The translations under genes and the position numbers were made by a program. DNA of 7,868 bases from Bifidobacterium breve (GTDB lineage: Bacteria > Actinomycetota > Actinomycetes > S36-B12). A model generated the notes under the pieces. The model was not told the DNA's origin, ran no database searches, and saw only the letters and a list, made by a program, of their open reading frames with translations. Shown here piece after piece: positions 1 to 6,777 of the stretch; the stretch's first letter is position 1; each line of letters starts with the position of its first letter. The stretch is taken from assembly GCA_945885645.1 (NCBI GenBank), contig CAMCYV010000062.1, forward strand, positions 1 through 7,868, given 5' to 3'.

Positions 1-81
1 GCTCGGAAGGTGGACCCTGATCAAGAGACGATGGAACGCGCGCTTGCGTTGCTTGGGCGCACAGATTCAGTTGTCCCCTAA
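1..81 (+). CDS. C-terminal end of an unidentified protein (5' partial)
   Basis: An open frame runs from the first base to a TAA at 79-81 and encodes 26 residues beginning ARKVDPDQETMERALALL and ending TDSVVP. The piece is charged and probably helical, so it looks like the soluble C-terminal tail of a larger + strand protein whose start lies left of the window. It is too short to assign to a family. It converges on the small membrane-protein gene that ends at 119, with 37 bases between the stops and no clear hairpin. The frame could be open by chance, although the acidic/basic helical composition favours real coding. Confidence 0.5.
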   Translation, partial: ARKVDPDQETMERALALLGRTDSVVP

Positions 82-118
82 CTTTTGATCAGCGCTAGCA
101 GCCTTCCAAACTGCACCC

Positions 119-466
119 TTAGAGTCCCATGAGGATTATGTACAACTGAATTGCAGCAACGGCCACGGTGACAATTCCCGCAATCACTATGGCGGCCGTA
201 GCTAGCCCCGCACCCTCCGTCGGTACTAATTTTGCGTTCGCGCGTGCCCTGACACCCATGATGACTGCGAGAACAGGAACGCTTAGCGAGAGAAGTCCGA
301 TCAAGATTACGACAATAACCACGATGATTTTGATCCAGAGCGGATTGGCTGGCTCATAGGTAACCATTGCGGCAAAAAACGAGGCGGTGAACTCAATGAA
401 GAACAAGATTGGGGCAAGGATGACGCTCACCAAAGCCAGGATGAAAGAAGCAACAGGACGCTTCAT
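119..466 (-). CDS. Small three-helix membrane protein, DUF4190-like
   Basis: This 115-residue protein is almost entirely hydrophobic. Predicted membrane segments lie at about residues 6-34, 43-71 and 86-112. A short basic loop (VRARANAKL, about 72-80) follows the second segment, and a Gly/Ala-rich stretch (GAGLATAAIVIAG) opens the third. The pattern of helix, small charged loop with R/A/K, then G-x-G-x-A into a last helix resembles actinobacterial DUF4190-type proteins, whose role is unknown. The start ATG (464-466) is preceded by only a weak purine stretch (GAGACAA). The gene is divergent from the lipase gene, so any shared control would lie in 467-629. Family assignment rests on topology and composition; it could equally be an unrelated small membrane protein. 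Confidence 0.72.
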   Translation of the reverse strand: MKRPVASFILALVSVILAPILFFIEFTASFFAAMVTYEPANPLWIKIIVVIVVILIGLLSLSVPVLAVIMGVRARANAKLVPTEGAGLATAAIVIAGIVTVAVAAIQLYIILMGL

Positions 467-629
467 ATCAGTTGTCTCGGACGGGCTTCATGATTCATAT
501 GGTAGTGCTTGACAGCGACTCATGGGAGGCACTTTTTCGTGTTAAAATCCGGGTTGTCTGTTGATGTTGAGAGCCTTGGTGTGAAAGAAACGTTGGTAAT
601 GGTCTAAACAAAAAAGTTAGGTTGTAGGT
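467..629. other. Divergent intergenic region between the membrane protein and lipase genes
   Basis: These 163 bases should hold the promoters of both flanking genes. The visible elements are an extended -10 box for the lipase gene (540-548) and an isolated consensus TTGACA at 509-514 that is badly spaced from it. No strong dyad operator and no convincing - strand promoter were found. Confidence 0.6.
540..548 (+). promoter_or_regulatory. Candidate extended -10 promoter of the lipase gene
   Basis: The sequence reads TGT followed by TAAAAT, which is a TGn extended -10 and a five-of-six match to TATAAT. Transcription would begin near 555, giving a 5' leader of about 75 bases before the ATG at 630. 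No well-spaced -35 box is present: TTGACA at 509-514 is 28 bases upstream, which is too far. Extended -10 promoters can work without a -35 box. The call is by eye only. Confidence 0.35.
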
Positions 630-1862
630 ATGACTATTCTTCGAAAGACGCTGATTGGCATCGTGGCGGTTTTCGTGGTGTTCTTCCTGATTATTATTGT
701 TTTTCTTGCAAAAAATGCTCTGCAGTCCTACTCTCTCCAATCGCGCTTGGATCCGTTTTACGCCTCCCCCAAAGAGTTCAGCGAGATCCCTGGGACACTG
801 GTTAAGTTTGAACCTCTCGGTGTCGAGGTCGCCAATGCTCAGTCGTACCGCATGCTTTACGTAACGGAAGACTCGCAGGGAAAACCCGCCGTTGCTGCAG
901 GAATGGCATTCATTCCCGATAAGAAGTCAGTGACTCCCCGGCCTGTGGTCGCTTACATTGCTGGAACTACCGGTCAGGGTGATGAGTGTGCTCCTTCTCG
1001 CTCACCTAATCCGATCTCTGGTGTAAAAAACTTTCTTCCCGAAGCAATCGCCCAAGGGTGGGCCGTCGTCGCACCCGACGAATATGGTGTGGGGACTGAG
1101 GGGATACAGCTTTATTTGATCAAAGAACAGGAAGTTCGTGACACGGTCAATAGCATTCGCGCTCTCCAATCCATCCCTGGGGCATCTGCGGGAAATGACT
1201 TCGCTGTTTACGGTTATTCACAAGGCGGGCATACTGCTTTATGGACCGGACACCTCGGTGAGCAGTTCGCCCCTGAGTTAAATCTTGTAGGAGTCGCCGC
1301 TGTAGCGCCAGCCGCAAACTTGACCGCAATCGTGGAACGTCAGTGGGATGAGGTTGCGGGCTGGGGTATCGGAGCCGACGTTGTTCGGTCATGGCAGGTT
1401 CTCTATCCGAATCTCTTTGATGGATTGCTTAATAACGCGGCGCGTAACAACTACGAACGACTCGCTCAAGAATGCACCTTCGGCTCTTTCGTCGAAGGTG
1501 TAATTCGCCACGACTTATTTAAGCAAGATTTTTTCAGTGAGAACCCGGTGAATGATCCACGGGTTGCTCAAATACTTATTGATCAGACGCCAACCCCGTA
1601 TCCGCCAGACTTGCCGCTCATGCTGGTTCAAGGGACAGCTGATCAAATAGTGTTAGCCGGCCCCAATGCCGACCTGCAGGAGGCTTGGTGCGCCGCTGGT
1701 TCCACCATCAGTGGCCTTTGGCTCGGGGGAGTTGACCATGTCAATGTTGCTGGGATGGCGGGGCCCAGCGTGGCCGGCTGGATTGCAGATCGATTTGCTG
1801 ATCGGAGCGCACCAAACACCTGCGACATTCCGCCGCCCAGGAGTTTGATTACCGTGCAGTAG
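630..1862 (+). CDS. Membrane-anchored secretory lipase, alpha/beta-hydrolase (LIP family, PF03583)
   Basis: This 410-residue protein matches the secretory lipase family, which includes Candida antarctica lipase A and many actinobacterial lipases. The family hydrolyses ester bonds of triacylglycerols and related lipids outside the membrane. The triad can be read directly: nucleophile elbow GYSQGG with Ser197, acid Asp338 in QGTADQIV, and His370 in GGVDHVNVAG. The oxyanion region is probably YIAGTTGQG (about 109-117). The four cysteines at 120, 282, 354 and 398 could form disulfides in an exported protein. The N-terminus has a long hydrophobic helix (about 8-27) after Arg5/Lys6 and lacks a good A-x-A cleavage site, so it may stay anchored. 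An in-frame TAG at 618-620 fixes the start at ATG 630; the Shine-Dalgarno sequence is weak (TTAGG at 617-621). Length is normal for the family. The natural substrate cannot be told; cell-wall lipid, host lipid or exogenous triglyceride are all possible. Confidence 0.93.
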   Translation: MTILRKTLIGIVAVFVVFFLIIIVFLAKNALQSYSLQSRLDPFYASPKEFSEIPGTLVKFEPLGVEVANAQSYRMLYVTEDSQGKPAVAAGMAFIPDKKSVTPRPVVAYIAGTTGQGDECAPSRSPNPISGVKNFLPEAIAQGWAVVAPDEYGVGTEGIQLYLIKEQEVRDTVNSIRALQSIPGASAGNDFAVYGYSQGGHTALWTGHLGEQFAPELNLVGVAAVAPAANLTAIVERQWDEVAGWGIGADVVRSWQVLYPNLFDGLLNNAARNNYERLAQECTFGSFVEGVIRHDLFKQDFFSENPVNDPRVAQILIDQTPTPYPPDLPLMLVQGTADQIVLAGPNADLQEAWCAAGSTISGLWLGGVDHVNVAGMAGPSVAGWIADRFADRSAPNTCDIPPPRSLITVQ

Positions 1863-1947
1863 ATGGACGGTTCAGGTTGAAAACCCCACCGGTTGGAATC
1901 GCTGTCATCAACTATTTCAACACCCAATTTATATCAAGACCCAACAA

Positions 1948-1982
1948 AAGTTATGGGGCGACCAATGGTCGCCCCATAACTT
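1948..1982. terminator. Perfect 16-bp hairpin terminator between convergent genes
   Basis: The left arm AAGTTATGGGGCGACC (1948-1963) and right arm GGTCGCCCCATAACTT (1967-1982) pair without a mismatch around an AAT loop. On the - strand the right-hand flank reads CTTTTGTTG, a short U-rich tail that fits an intrinsic terminator for the DUF805 gene, which stops 13 bases away at 1995. On the + strand the tail (ACTTGTACAAC) is poor in T, so termination of the lipase transcript would be weaker or would rely on the stem alone. The position between two convergent stops supports a bidirectional terminator. Confidence 0.82.
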
Positions 1983-1994
1983 GTACAACGTGAA

Positions 1995-2414
1995 CTACTC
2001 TTGAATTCGGTTATTCCAACGAGTGGGACCCATTTTTGACGGCAACAGCGCAAAGATAAACGTGATAACAAAGCCAACGATCGGGATGAGCAAGATCCAG
2101 GTCCACCATCCGGAGCGATCAGTGTCGTGAAGGCGCCGAATCCAGACTGACAAGCCAGGTAGGAAAAGTGCAAGCGAAGTGATTCCATACACAGGACCGA
2201 TGCCCGTCGCCGTGTTGGTGGAAAAAATGACAGAGTCGATGAATGAGGCCACGATGGCGACGATGAGGACGAAGAGAGTCCACCACCAGTACTCAGATCG
2301 GGTGGATCTTGCGTTCCAGACAACGTAGCCCCGGAAGCCTTTCTTGATTGCCGCGACAAAGCCAGTCTTGGATGGTTCTGTGTATTCGGTTATTTCTATT
2401 TCTTCCATTGACAT
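1995..2414 (-). CDS. DUF805 family inner-membrane protein (YhaH-like)
   Basis: The 139-residue product carries the hallmarks of DUF805. These are the FRGYVVWNARSTRSEYWWW entry motif (about 27-45), the central P-G-L-S-V-W-I-R-R-L-H-D-T-D-R-S-G-W-W block (about 86-104), and a C-terminal GPTRWNN tail equivalent to the family's GxNxxG ending. Membrane helices fall at about 45-64, 73-93 and 105-124. The family is widespread in bacteria and its biochemical role is unknown. The ATG at 2412-2414 has a good GAGAGG Shine-Dalgarno six bases upstream (2421-2426), which favours it over the in-frame ATG two codons later. The gene is divergent from the secreted-protein gene and convergent with the lipase gene, and it ends next to the hairpin at 1948-1982. 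Nothing suggests truncation. Confidence 0.93.
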   Translation of the reverse strand: MSMEEIEITEYTEPSKTGFVAAIKKGFRGYVVWNARSTRSEYWWWTLFVLIVAIVASFIDSVIFSTNTATGIGPVYGITSLALFLPGLSVWIRRLHDTDRSGWWTWILLIPIVGFVITFIFALLPSKMGPTRWNNRIQE

Positions 2415-2420
2415 GTGAAA

Positions 2421-2426
2421 CCTCTC
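2421..2426 (-). promoter_or_regulatory. Shine-Dalgarno site of the DUF805 gene
   Basis: GAGAGG on the - strand, six bases before the ATG at 2412-2414. The spacing decides in favour of this ATG over the one at 2406-2408. Confidence 0.7.
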
Positions 2427-2448
2427 AGTGTGGTAAAAACGTTATTTA

Positions 2449-2477
2449 AGAATATTGGGTTTGGGGGGTGGCGGCAA
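2449..2477 (-). promoter_or_regulatory. Candidate promoter of the DUF805 gene
   Basis: On the - strand TTGCCG (2472-2477) and TATTCT (2449-2454) are separated by exactly 17 bases; each matches its consensus at four of six positions. Transcription would start around 2442, giving a leader of roughly 28 bases that contains the GAGAGG ribosome site. The spacing and position are right, but both boxes are imperfect. Confidence 0.35.
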
Positions 2478-2528
2478 GGGCATTTGGGTAAGTTATTGAG
2501 ATCTAATGGGTTGGCGAGGGAGCAAAGG

Positions 2529-2549
2529 ATGACTGTCAGCAATGCGTAG
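2529..2549 (+). other. Possible six-codon upstream ORF overlapping the start of the secreted-protein gene
   Basis: ATG at 2529 opens MTVSNA and stops at TAG 2547-2549, eight bases inside the next gene, whose ATG is at 2542. The mini-ORF has the better ribosome site (GGGAG at 2518-2522, six bases upstream). The main gene's nearest purine run (AAGGA, 2525-2529) is 12 bases away, which is long. This would allow translation of the main gene to be coupled to termination of the short peptide. It may also be a chance ATG inside the ribosome-binding region. Confidence 0.3.
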
Positions 2550-3504
2550 AAGACAGGTTATTGCTTCCGCAATTTTTCTCACCATGACCTTGGGCGCCGG
2601 CGTAAATTCGGTGGGTAGTCCAGTCGGTGCGCTCGGTAAATCAGATATCGGTGCATCAGATATCCGCCTTTCGGCCTTGAGTGTAAATCAGGGATCAAGC
2701 CTTGGGGTGAGAATTAATCGATTGCAATCGGCGCAGCGGTGTGTGCTCCGATTGGTCGGACTTAAATCATCCAAACCAAAAACTGTGAAAGTGAAGAATT
2801 CATCGGTTAAGGCCTCACTGTCAACAACAGGATTGCCGGTTGGTGAATATGTTGTGCGAGTGCGTTGCGGCAAAGGGGTAAGAGCAAGTTCGTCAAAATT
2901 CAGCGTTATTGCGCAGGGTGCTCCTACATCAGCCACCTGTGAAGTTGTGGAATCAGGGTTTTCGGCGAGCGCTAATTACTCCACTTCCTACGGCGCCGTG
3001 CTGACAAACAGTTCCCCGGTCCTCACCGCAAATAACGTGAGACTTTCTATAACTTTCAAAGATGCTTCAGGTACTACGTTGTCCACGGTTTCCGACAACG
3101 CTACGAACATCAACCCCGGTGAAAAAATCGTTGTGGGCATGGCTTACAGCGCAAGGCATCTCAATGTTGCTTCGATGGCAATTTCAACACTGTGTGATTC
3201 CACCAATGAACTAGCCCCTGCACAACTGAGTGGAACGACACAAACGATCGACGTCGCCAACAGTTGGAGATTCCCAACCACTATTAGCGGTCAGTTCACC
3301 AACACAACCGGATTCATAATCGGTACTAGTTCCCGGATAGATTACATAAGCCGTAATGCCTCAGGCCAGATCACAGGCGGCGGTCGCCTAACTCAATCTC
3401 CCGCGGTGCCCGCGGGTGCTGTAGGAACGTGGATAACCGAAGATTCAGTCCTTCCACAAGATATTTCTTCCGCCGACTGGGTTCTCTCTCCGAGTCAGAA
3501 CTAG
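2542..3504 (+). CDS. Secreted beta-rich protein with two FxLYD-like domains
   Basis: This 320-residue protein begins with RRR and a hydrophobic stretch (about 6-21), with a likely signal-peptidase site after V-G-A at 28-30. The start RRRQVI also loosely resembles a twin-arginine signal. The mature chain appears to have three beta-rich modules. Module 1 (about 38-124) has Cys67 and Cys109, which could pair. Module 2 (about 131-218, Cys133 and Cys218) contains GAVLTNSS, NNVRLSITFKDASGTTL and NPGE, the 'N-T/S-S ... V-x-V-T-F-x-D-x-x-G ... P-G-E' pattern of FxLYD and related domains. Module 3 (about 237-303) repeats it as SGQFTNTTG, RIDYISRNASGQITGG and VPAG. Such domains occur in exported proteins of Gram-positive bacteria and are thought to be adhesive or structural; no catalytic motif is visible. 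No other in-frame start is available because TGA lies at 2530-2532. Family identity is by pattern only. It converges on the HsdR-like gene with 13 bases between stops. Confidence 0.85.
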   Translation: MRRRQVIASAIFLTMTLGAGVNSVGSPVGALGKSDIGASDIRLSALSVNQGSSLGVRINRLQSAQRCVLRLVGLKSSKPKTVKVKNSSVKASLSTTGLPVGEYVVRVRCGKGVRASSSKFSVIAQGAPTSATCEVVESGFSASANYSTSYGAVLTNSSPVLTANNVRLSITFKDASGTTLSTVSDNATNINPGEKIVVGMAYSARHLNVASMAISTLCDSTNELAPAQLSGTTQTIDVANSWRFPTTISGQFTNTTGFIIGTSSRIDYISRNASGQITGGGRLTQSPAVPAGAVGTWITEDSVLPQDISSADWVLSPSQN

Positions 3505-3517
3505 TTTTTCGTCTAGC

Positions 3518-6433
3518 TCACTGCAACTCAACCAGGTCTACATAGATCACAGATCGTTTCGTCTTGTCCAAAAAGTTTACGAGCTCGCGGGTCTGGCGCC
3601 GGACCATCTCAAGTTTGGGCAGATTGACATCCACCCACCACTGATCACTGACGAGTTCATTTAAGAGTGGCTCATGCTCCTTGACAGTAGGAATAGCGTT
3701 TTGGAGGAGTAGCCCCGAGGCGATCTCCTGCACAATCGCTCGCAGCAATTCGAAAGTGTCGGTATCGCTTTCCAATAGAGCGATTTGCAACCGGAGCAGT
3801 ACAAGGTCGAAACGCTTGGCGCCCTCATTGGTGTCGCGAACAGCGGAAGGTAGATGGGCCAAGTGACTGGTAACCTCACGAGAAATTTCGGGTGTCACCT
3901 TCTGCCAGGATTCCCACTGCGAGTACTGCTCCACCCATTCGCGCACCGAACGAACCAACAAGTTGTCTAGGCTCATGCCAGCAACGGCCTCCCGCAAATT
4001 TGATGCTAGGTCGACCCGAAGGCTGTCCTCGCTCATGTCCCCAAATCCAGGTTCGACTCCTTCTGGCCACACGTAGCCAACTCGAGCGCCTAAGGCGGCC
4101 AAAAGATCAATCCGCGCTTCAAAAAGTTTCGCCGTCACGGACGTTTGCAAAGAGCCCTCTGATCGATTTATATCTAGATTAAAGAAATCTAGATTTTGAC
4201 ACAGGTCAAATATGTAGAAGTCTTGCTTGTCCTGACCGGGTTCGTACAGGTCTGGGCACAGGCGATTGCCACGACCAATCATCTGCCAGAACTTTGACTT
4301 TGACTGCACGAGCTTGAAGAACACGAGATTACAAACCTCTGCAACATCAATACCTGAATCAAGAAGGTCCACAGAGATTGCAATGTGTGGTGGTTTATCC
4401 GGTACAGAGAAGTCATCAATGAGAGACTGGGCATAGTTAACGTTGGGTGTGATCACTCGTGCGAAGTGCCCTGCATACTCGGGGTAGTTGACGTTGAAGC
4501 GCTGGCGAATGAAATCAGCCTGCGTTTGGTCCTTGGCGAAAATGATGGTCTTACCGAGCCGATCTCCACCCTCCACCTTGTGGCCATGTGTCATCAGCGC
4601 CGCGAGGGCCATGTCGACCGAGTCTTCGTCAAAGAGCAACTCATAGTGCTCCTCCACGGATTCGGTGTCTGGAACCTCTTGGGTTTCACTCCATTCAGCT
4701 GTGTCCCTTAGGTCCTTCTCGTGTTCACTGAGATCGTCGTATGTCATGCCATCGCGAACAAAACTCAACGGAACGGTCACTGCTACGGGCGGTACAAGGT
4801 AGCCCTCGGCCACGGCTTCATCAAATGTGTAGGCGTCCGTGGGCACTCCAACTTCAAGATCGAACAAGGCGTAGGTGTTCTGATCGACTTCATCTTTCGG
4901 TGTCGCGGTCAGACCCACAAGCAAGGAGTCAAACCAATAAAAAATCGACCGATACTTTTGATAAACCGACCGGTGCGCTTCATCGATTATCACCAGATCG
5001 AAGTAGCCGGGACCGAACATGCGTTCCCCAATCCACTCCTGTCCGTTGACGAGATTCATCGCGGTCTGATAGTTCGAGACATACACCTGACTACCTGAAT
5101 CCCAGTTCGATGCAAAATCGACGGTCATGAGATTGACGGACTCAACGTTCGGCAGGTGAGTATGGAAAGCCCCGGCGATCTGGTTCACGATTTGTGCGCG
5201 GTCTGCGAGTATAAGAACCCGATTGACCCACCCAGCTCTCATCAGTTGGTCAACTAGCGCGATCATCGTTCGGGTCTTACCTGAGCCGGTTGCCATCACG
5301 AGGAGTGCCTCACGCTGGTGTTCGGTGAAAGCCGAATCGATAGCCCTGATTCCTCGATGCTGGTAATGACGATCCACAATGTCGCTGCTAATCGCAATGT
5401 CTTGTAATGTCAAGCGCGTTTCCCGACGAGCGACCATAAGTTCTAGTTCATCGCGAGTGAAGAATCCTTGGACGCCCCGCGGTGGGTATCCGGAGCCGTC
5501 ATCCCACAGCCACGTGCGGTAGCCGTCGGTGTAGAAAATCACCGGCCTAAGTCCATACATTTTCTCAATACAGTCGGCATACAGTTTGGCTTGCTCTTGG
5601 CCGAGATTCGGATCAACCGCGGTCTTCTCCGTCTCAATTACGGCCAGCGGGAGATCATTGGACCCCCACAGCACGTAGTCCACATGACCGACCCCCGACT
5701 CGTTCGGCATGCCTGAGACTTCAAACCCGCGATCACGCCCCTGCATAAGCGGCCAACCTGCTTCACGGAGCAATTGTTCGATGATGAGTTTTTGGGTTTC
5801 TCCCTCGGAGTAGTCACGAGTGTCTTGCACGGGGTTGGCTGCCTGTGCGGCCGCAATCTTGGCACGCAGTGCAGCAATCTCATTTTCCCTGTCGGGCGTT
5901 GAATCACTTGGTTGTGCAACATGTTCATGGGCAAGTTCTTGGACGGCACCCCGGGGTAGGGGTTCATACTGTTTGGCTGTGCCGGGATCAAACTTCTTGT
6001 CCATTGGAACTGCTGATGGGTTGTCGGTAAATCGGAGCGCGGCCCACACCACAACGTGCAGAAGTTCTGCAAGGATCTTCGGTGCTAATGATGGAGGAAT
6101 TTCATCATTTGTATGGACGGCAAGGTTGCCAGTTTTGCGAATCAGCCTTAGTTTCTTCAAAATTGCATCGCCGGCTAGCAAGCGAAATGATTTTCCATCT
6201 TCCTTTCCGCGCAGGTCCATGGGCCAAGGCTTTGGCTGGTCAGAAACTTCGTAAACATAATTAACCAGACCCTCGATAGCACGGCGCGAATAGAACAAGG
6301 CCGATCGCGGATCGGTGATGGAATATCCCTCTGCTTTTGAACAATCCTCGTAAGCCCACGGCCAGACCACTTTAATGAAATCGAAATTCCCCGTAGGTTC
6401 CGTCCCAATTCCCGGCTTGTCCTCAACCTGCAT
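3518..6433 (-). CDS. Solitary type I restriction R-subunit-like protein (DUF4145 - nuclease - DEAH helicase - EcoEI-type C-terminus)
   Basis: This 971-residue protein has the architecture of EcoEI-type HsdR, the subunit that translocates and cuts DNA. The domains in order are: DUF4145 (about 18-140) with SRRAIEGLVNYVYE and RKTGNLAVH; a short coiled coil (about 182-200); a PD-(D/E)xK nuclease (about 207-335) with Asp252, Glu267 and the QxxxY motif Gln281-Tyr285; an SF2 motor with Walker A ATGSGKT (381-387), DEAH (484-487), TAT (509-511), motif V SGIDV (693-697) and motif VI QMIGRGNR (717-724); and a helical C-terminal region (about 765-971) like the one that docks on the methyltransferase. Length is near full for this subgroup. 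The nuclease lysine is odd: the family usually reads E-x-K, here ETEK, so Glu269 sits at the lysine position. No hsdM or hsdS lies on either side. The start at 6431-6433 has a strong GGAGGA site. It could act with distant partners or as an independent defence helicase-nuclease. Confidence 0.92.
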   Translation of the reverse strand: MQVEDKPGIGTEPTGNFDFIKVVWPWAYEDCSKAEGYSITDPRSALFYSRRAIEGLVNYVYEVSDQPKPWPMDLRGKEDGKSFRLLAGDAILKKLRLIRKTGNLAVHTNDEIPPSLAPKILAELLHVVVWAALRFTDNPSAVPMDKKFDPGTAKQYEPLPRGAVQELAHEHVAQPSDSTPDRENEIAALRAKIAAAQAANPVQDTRDYSEGETQKLIIEQLLREAGWPLMQGRDRGFEVSGMPNESGVGHVDYVLWGSNDLPLAVIETEKTAVDPNLGQEQAKLYADCIEKMYGLRPVIFYTDGYRTWLWDDGSGYPPRGVQGFFTRDELELMVARRETRLTLQDIAISSDIVDRHYQHRGIRAIDSAFTEHQREALLVMATGSGKTRTMIALVDQLMRAGWVNRVLILADRAQIVNQIAGAFHTHLPNVESVNLMTVDFASNWDSGSQVYVSNYQTAMNLVNGQEWIGERMFGPGYFDLVIIDEAHRSVYQKYRSIFYWFDSLLVGLTATPKDEVDQNTYALFDLEVGVPTDAYTFDEAVAEGYLVPPVAVTVPLSFVRDGMTYDDLSEHEKDLRDTAEWSETQEVPDTESVEEHYELLFDEDSVDMALAALMTHGHKVEGGDRLGKTIIFAKDQTQADFIRQRFNVNYPEYAGHFARVITPNVNYAQSLIDDFSVPDKPPHIAISVDLLDSGIDVAEVCNLVFFKLVQSKSKFWQMIGRGNRLCPDLYEPGQDKQDFYIFDLCQNLDFFNLDINRSEGSLQTSVTAKLFEARIDLLAALGARVGYVWPEGVEPGFGDMSEDSLRVDLASNLREAVAGMSLDNLLVRSVREWVEQYSQWESWQKVTPEISREVTSHLAHLPSAVRDTNEGAKRFDLVLLRLQIALLESDTDTFELLRAIVQEIASGLLLQNAIPTVKEHEPLLNELVSDQWWVDVNLPKLEMVRRQTRELVNFLDKTKRSVIYVDLVELQ

Positions 6434-6436
6434 GAT

Positions 6437-6442
6437 TCCTCC
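6437..6442 (-). promoter_or_regulatory. Strong Shine-Dalgarno site of the HsdR-like gene
   Basis: GGAGGA on the - strand, three bases before the ATG at 6431-6433. It is the best ribosome site in the window and supports this start. The overlapping upstream ATG at 6442-6444 is out of frame. Confidence 0.7.
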
Positions 6443-6565
6443 ATTTACTCATACACCAGTCCCATAATGTCGTGCTTTCACCGATCAAGTGCAACTTCTC
6501 CAAGATTTCGGGACTTGCAATCGTGGCGAGTGCGGGCACTTACGAAAGCACCCAGCATGTTGCGT

Positions 6566-6585
6566 GTCTGACTACGCCATCAGAC
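6566..6585. repeat. Short inverted repeat in the divergent region
   Basis: GTCTGA and TCAGAC form a perfect 6-bp dyad around an 8-base spacer. Its position between two divergent genes, about 130 bases from the HsdR-like start, would suit a dimeric regulator. Six base pairs can easily arise by chance and no flanking extension pairs. Confidence 0.25.
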
Positions 6586-6765
6586 TGTGTAAACAACCCG
6601 GCGGCCCCGTCCCGCAGCGCTAGGAATGGCCTGCATCGATTGCCACCAACCGCGCTGCCGGCTTCATGAATGAATTACGTCAGGGTCCCAAGTGTGATGA
6701 ACCCTGCGAGGATCCGGGGTGAAGAACTAGAGGCGAGGGCCATAGACGAGAAGCCTTTCTCAGGC

Positions 6766-6771
6766 TATCTT
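6766..6771 (+). promoter_or_regulatory. Candidate -10 box for a leaderless DUF4436 transcript
   Basis: TATCTT fits the actinobacterial TAnnnT -10 pattern and ends six bases before the ATG at 6778. Transcription would therefore begin on or next to the A of the start codon. No Shine-Dalgarno precedes that ATG, as expected for a leaderless mRNA. No clear -35 box was found. Confidence 0.4.
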
Positions 6772-6777
6772 TCATCC

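Larger units (their letters stand above)
6434..6777. other. Gene-free divergent region of about 340 bases
   Basis: This stretch lies between the divergent HsdR-like and DUF4436 genes and should carry both promoters. It holds a small dyad, GTCTGA (6566-6571) and TCAGAC (6580-6585), and the candidate -10 of the DUF4436 gene at 6766-6771. A GTG-started frame (6472-6669) and the in-frame upstream extension of the DUF4436 gene (6670-6777) are open, but neither has a ribosome site or recognisable protein content. No tRNA, IS fragment or strong terminator was seen. Confidence 0.5.

Noticed and set aside
509..514. Consensus TTGACA -35 box upstream of the lipase gene.
   Set aside because: No -10 sequence lies 16-19 bases downstream; the nearest good one is 28 bases away.
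2641..2664. Direct repeat TCAGATATC at 2641-2649 and 2656-2664.
   Set aside because: It encodes the neighbouring SDI and SDI of SDIGASDIR in the secreted protein; two short copies are not enough for a repeat element.
3400..3416. Seven-base GC hairpin, CCCGCGG and CCGCGGG around TGC.
   Set aside because: It lies inside the secreted-protein gene, encodes the normal SPAVPAG stretch of its third module, and has no T-run, so it is probably a coding coincidence.
3501..3520. T-run and CTAG pair between the secreted-protein and HsdR-like genes as a terminator.
   Set aside because: The stem would be only four bases and no stable hairpin can be drawn.
6472..6669. Open frame of 65 codons starting with GTG in the divergent region.
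   Set aside because: No ribosome site, no recognisable protein features, and a composition typical of non-coding sequence.
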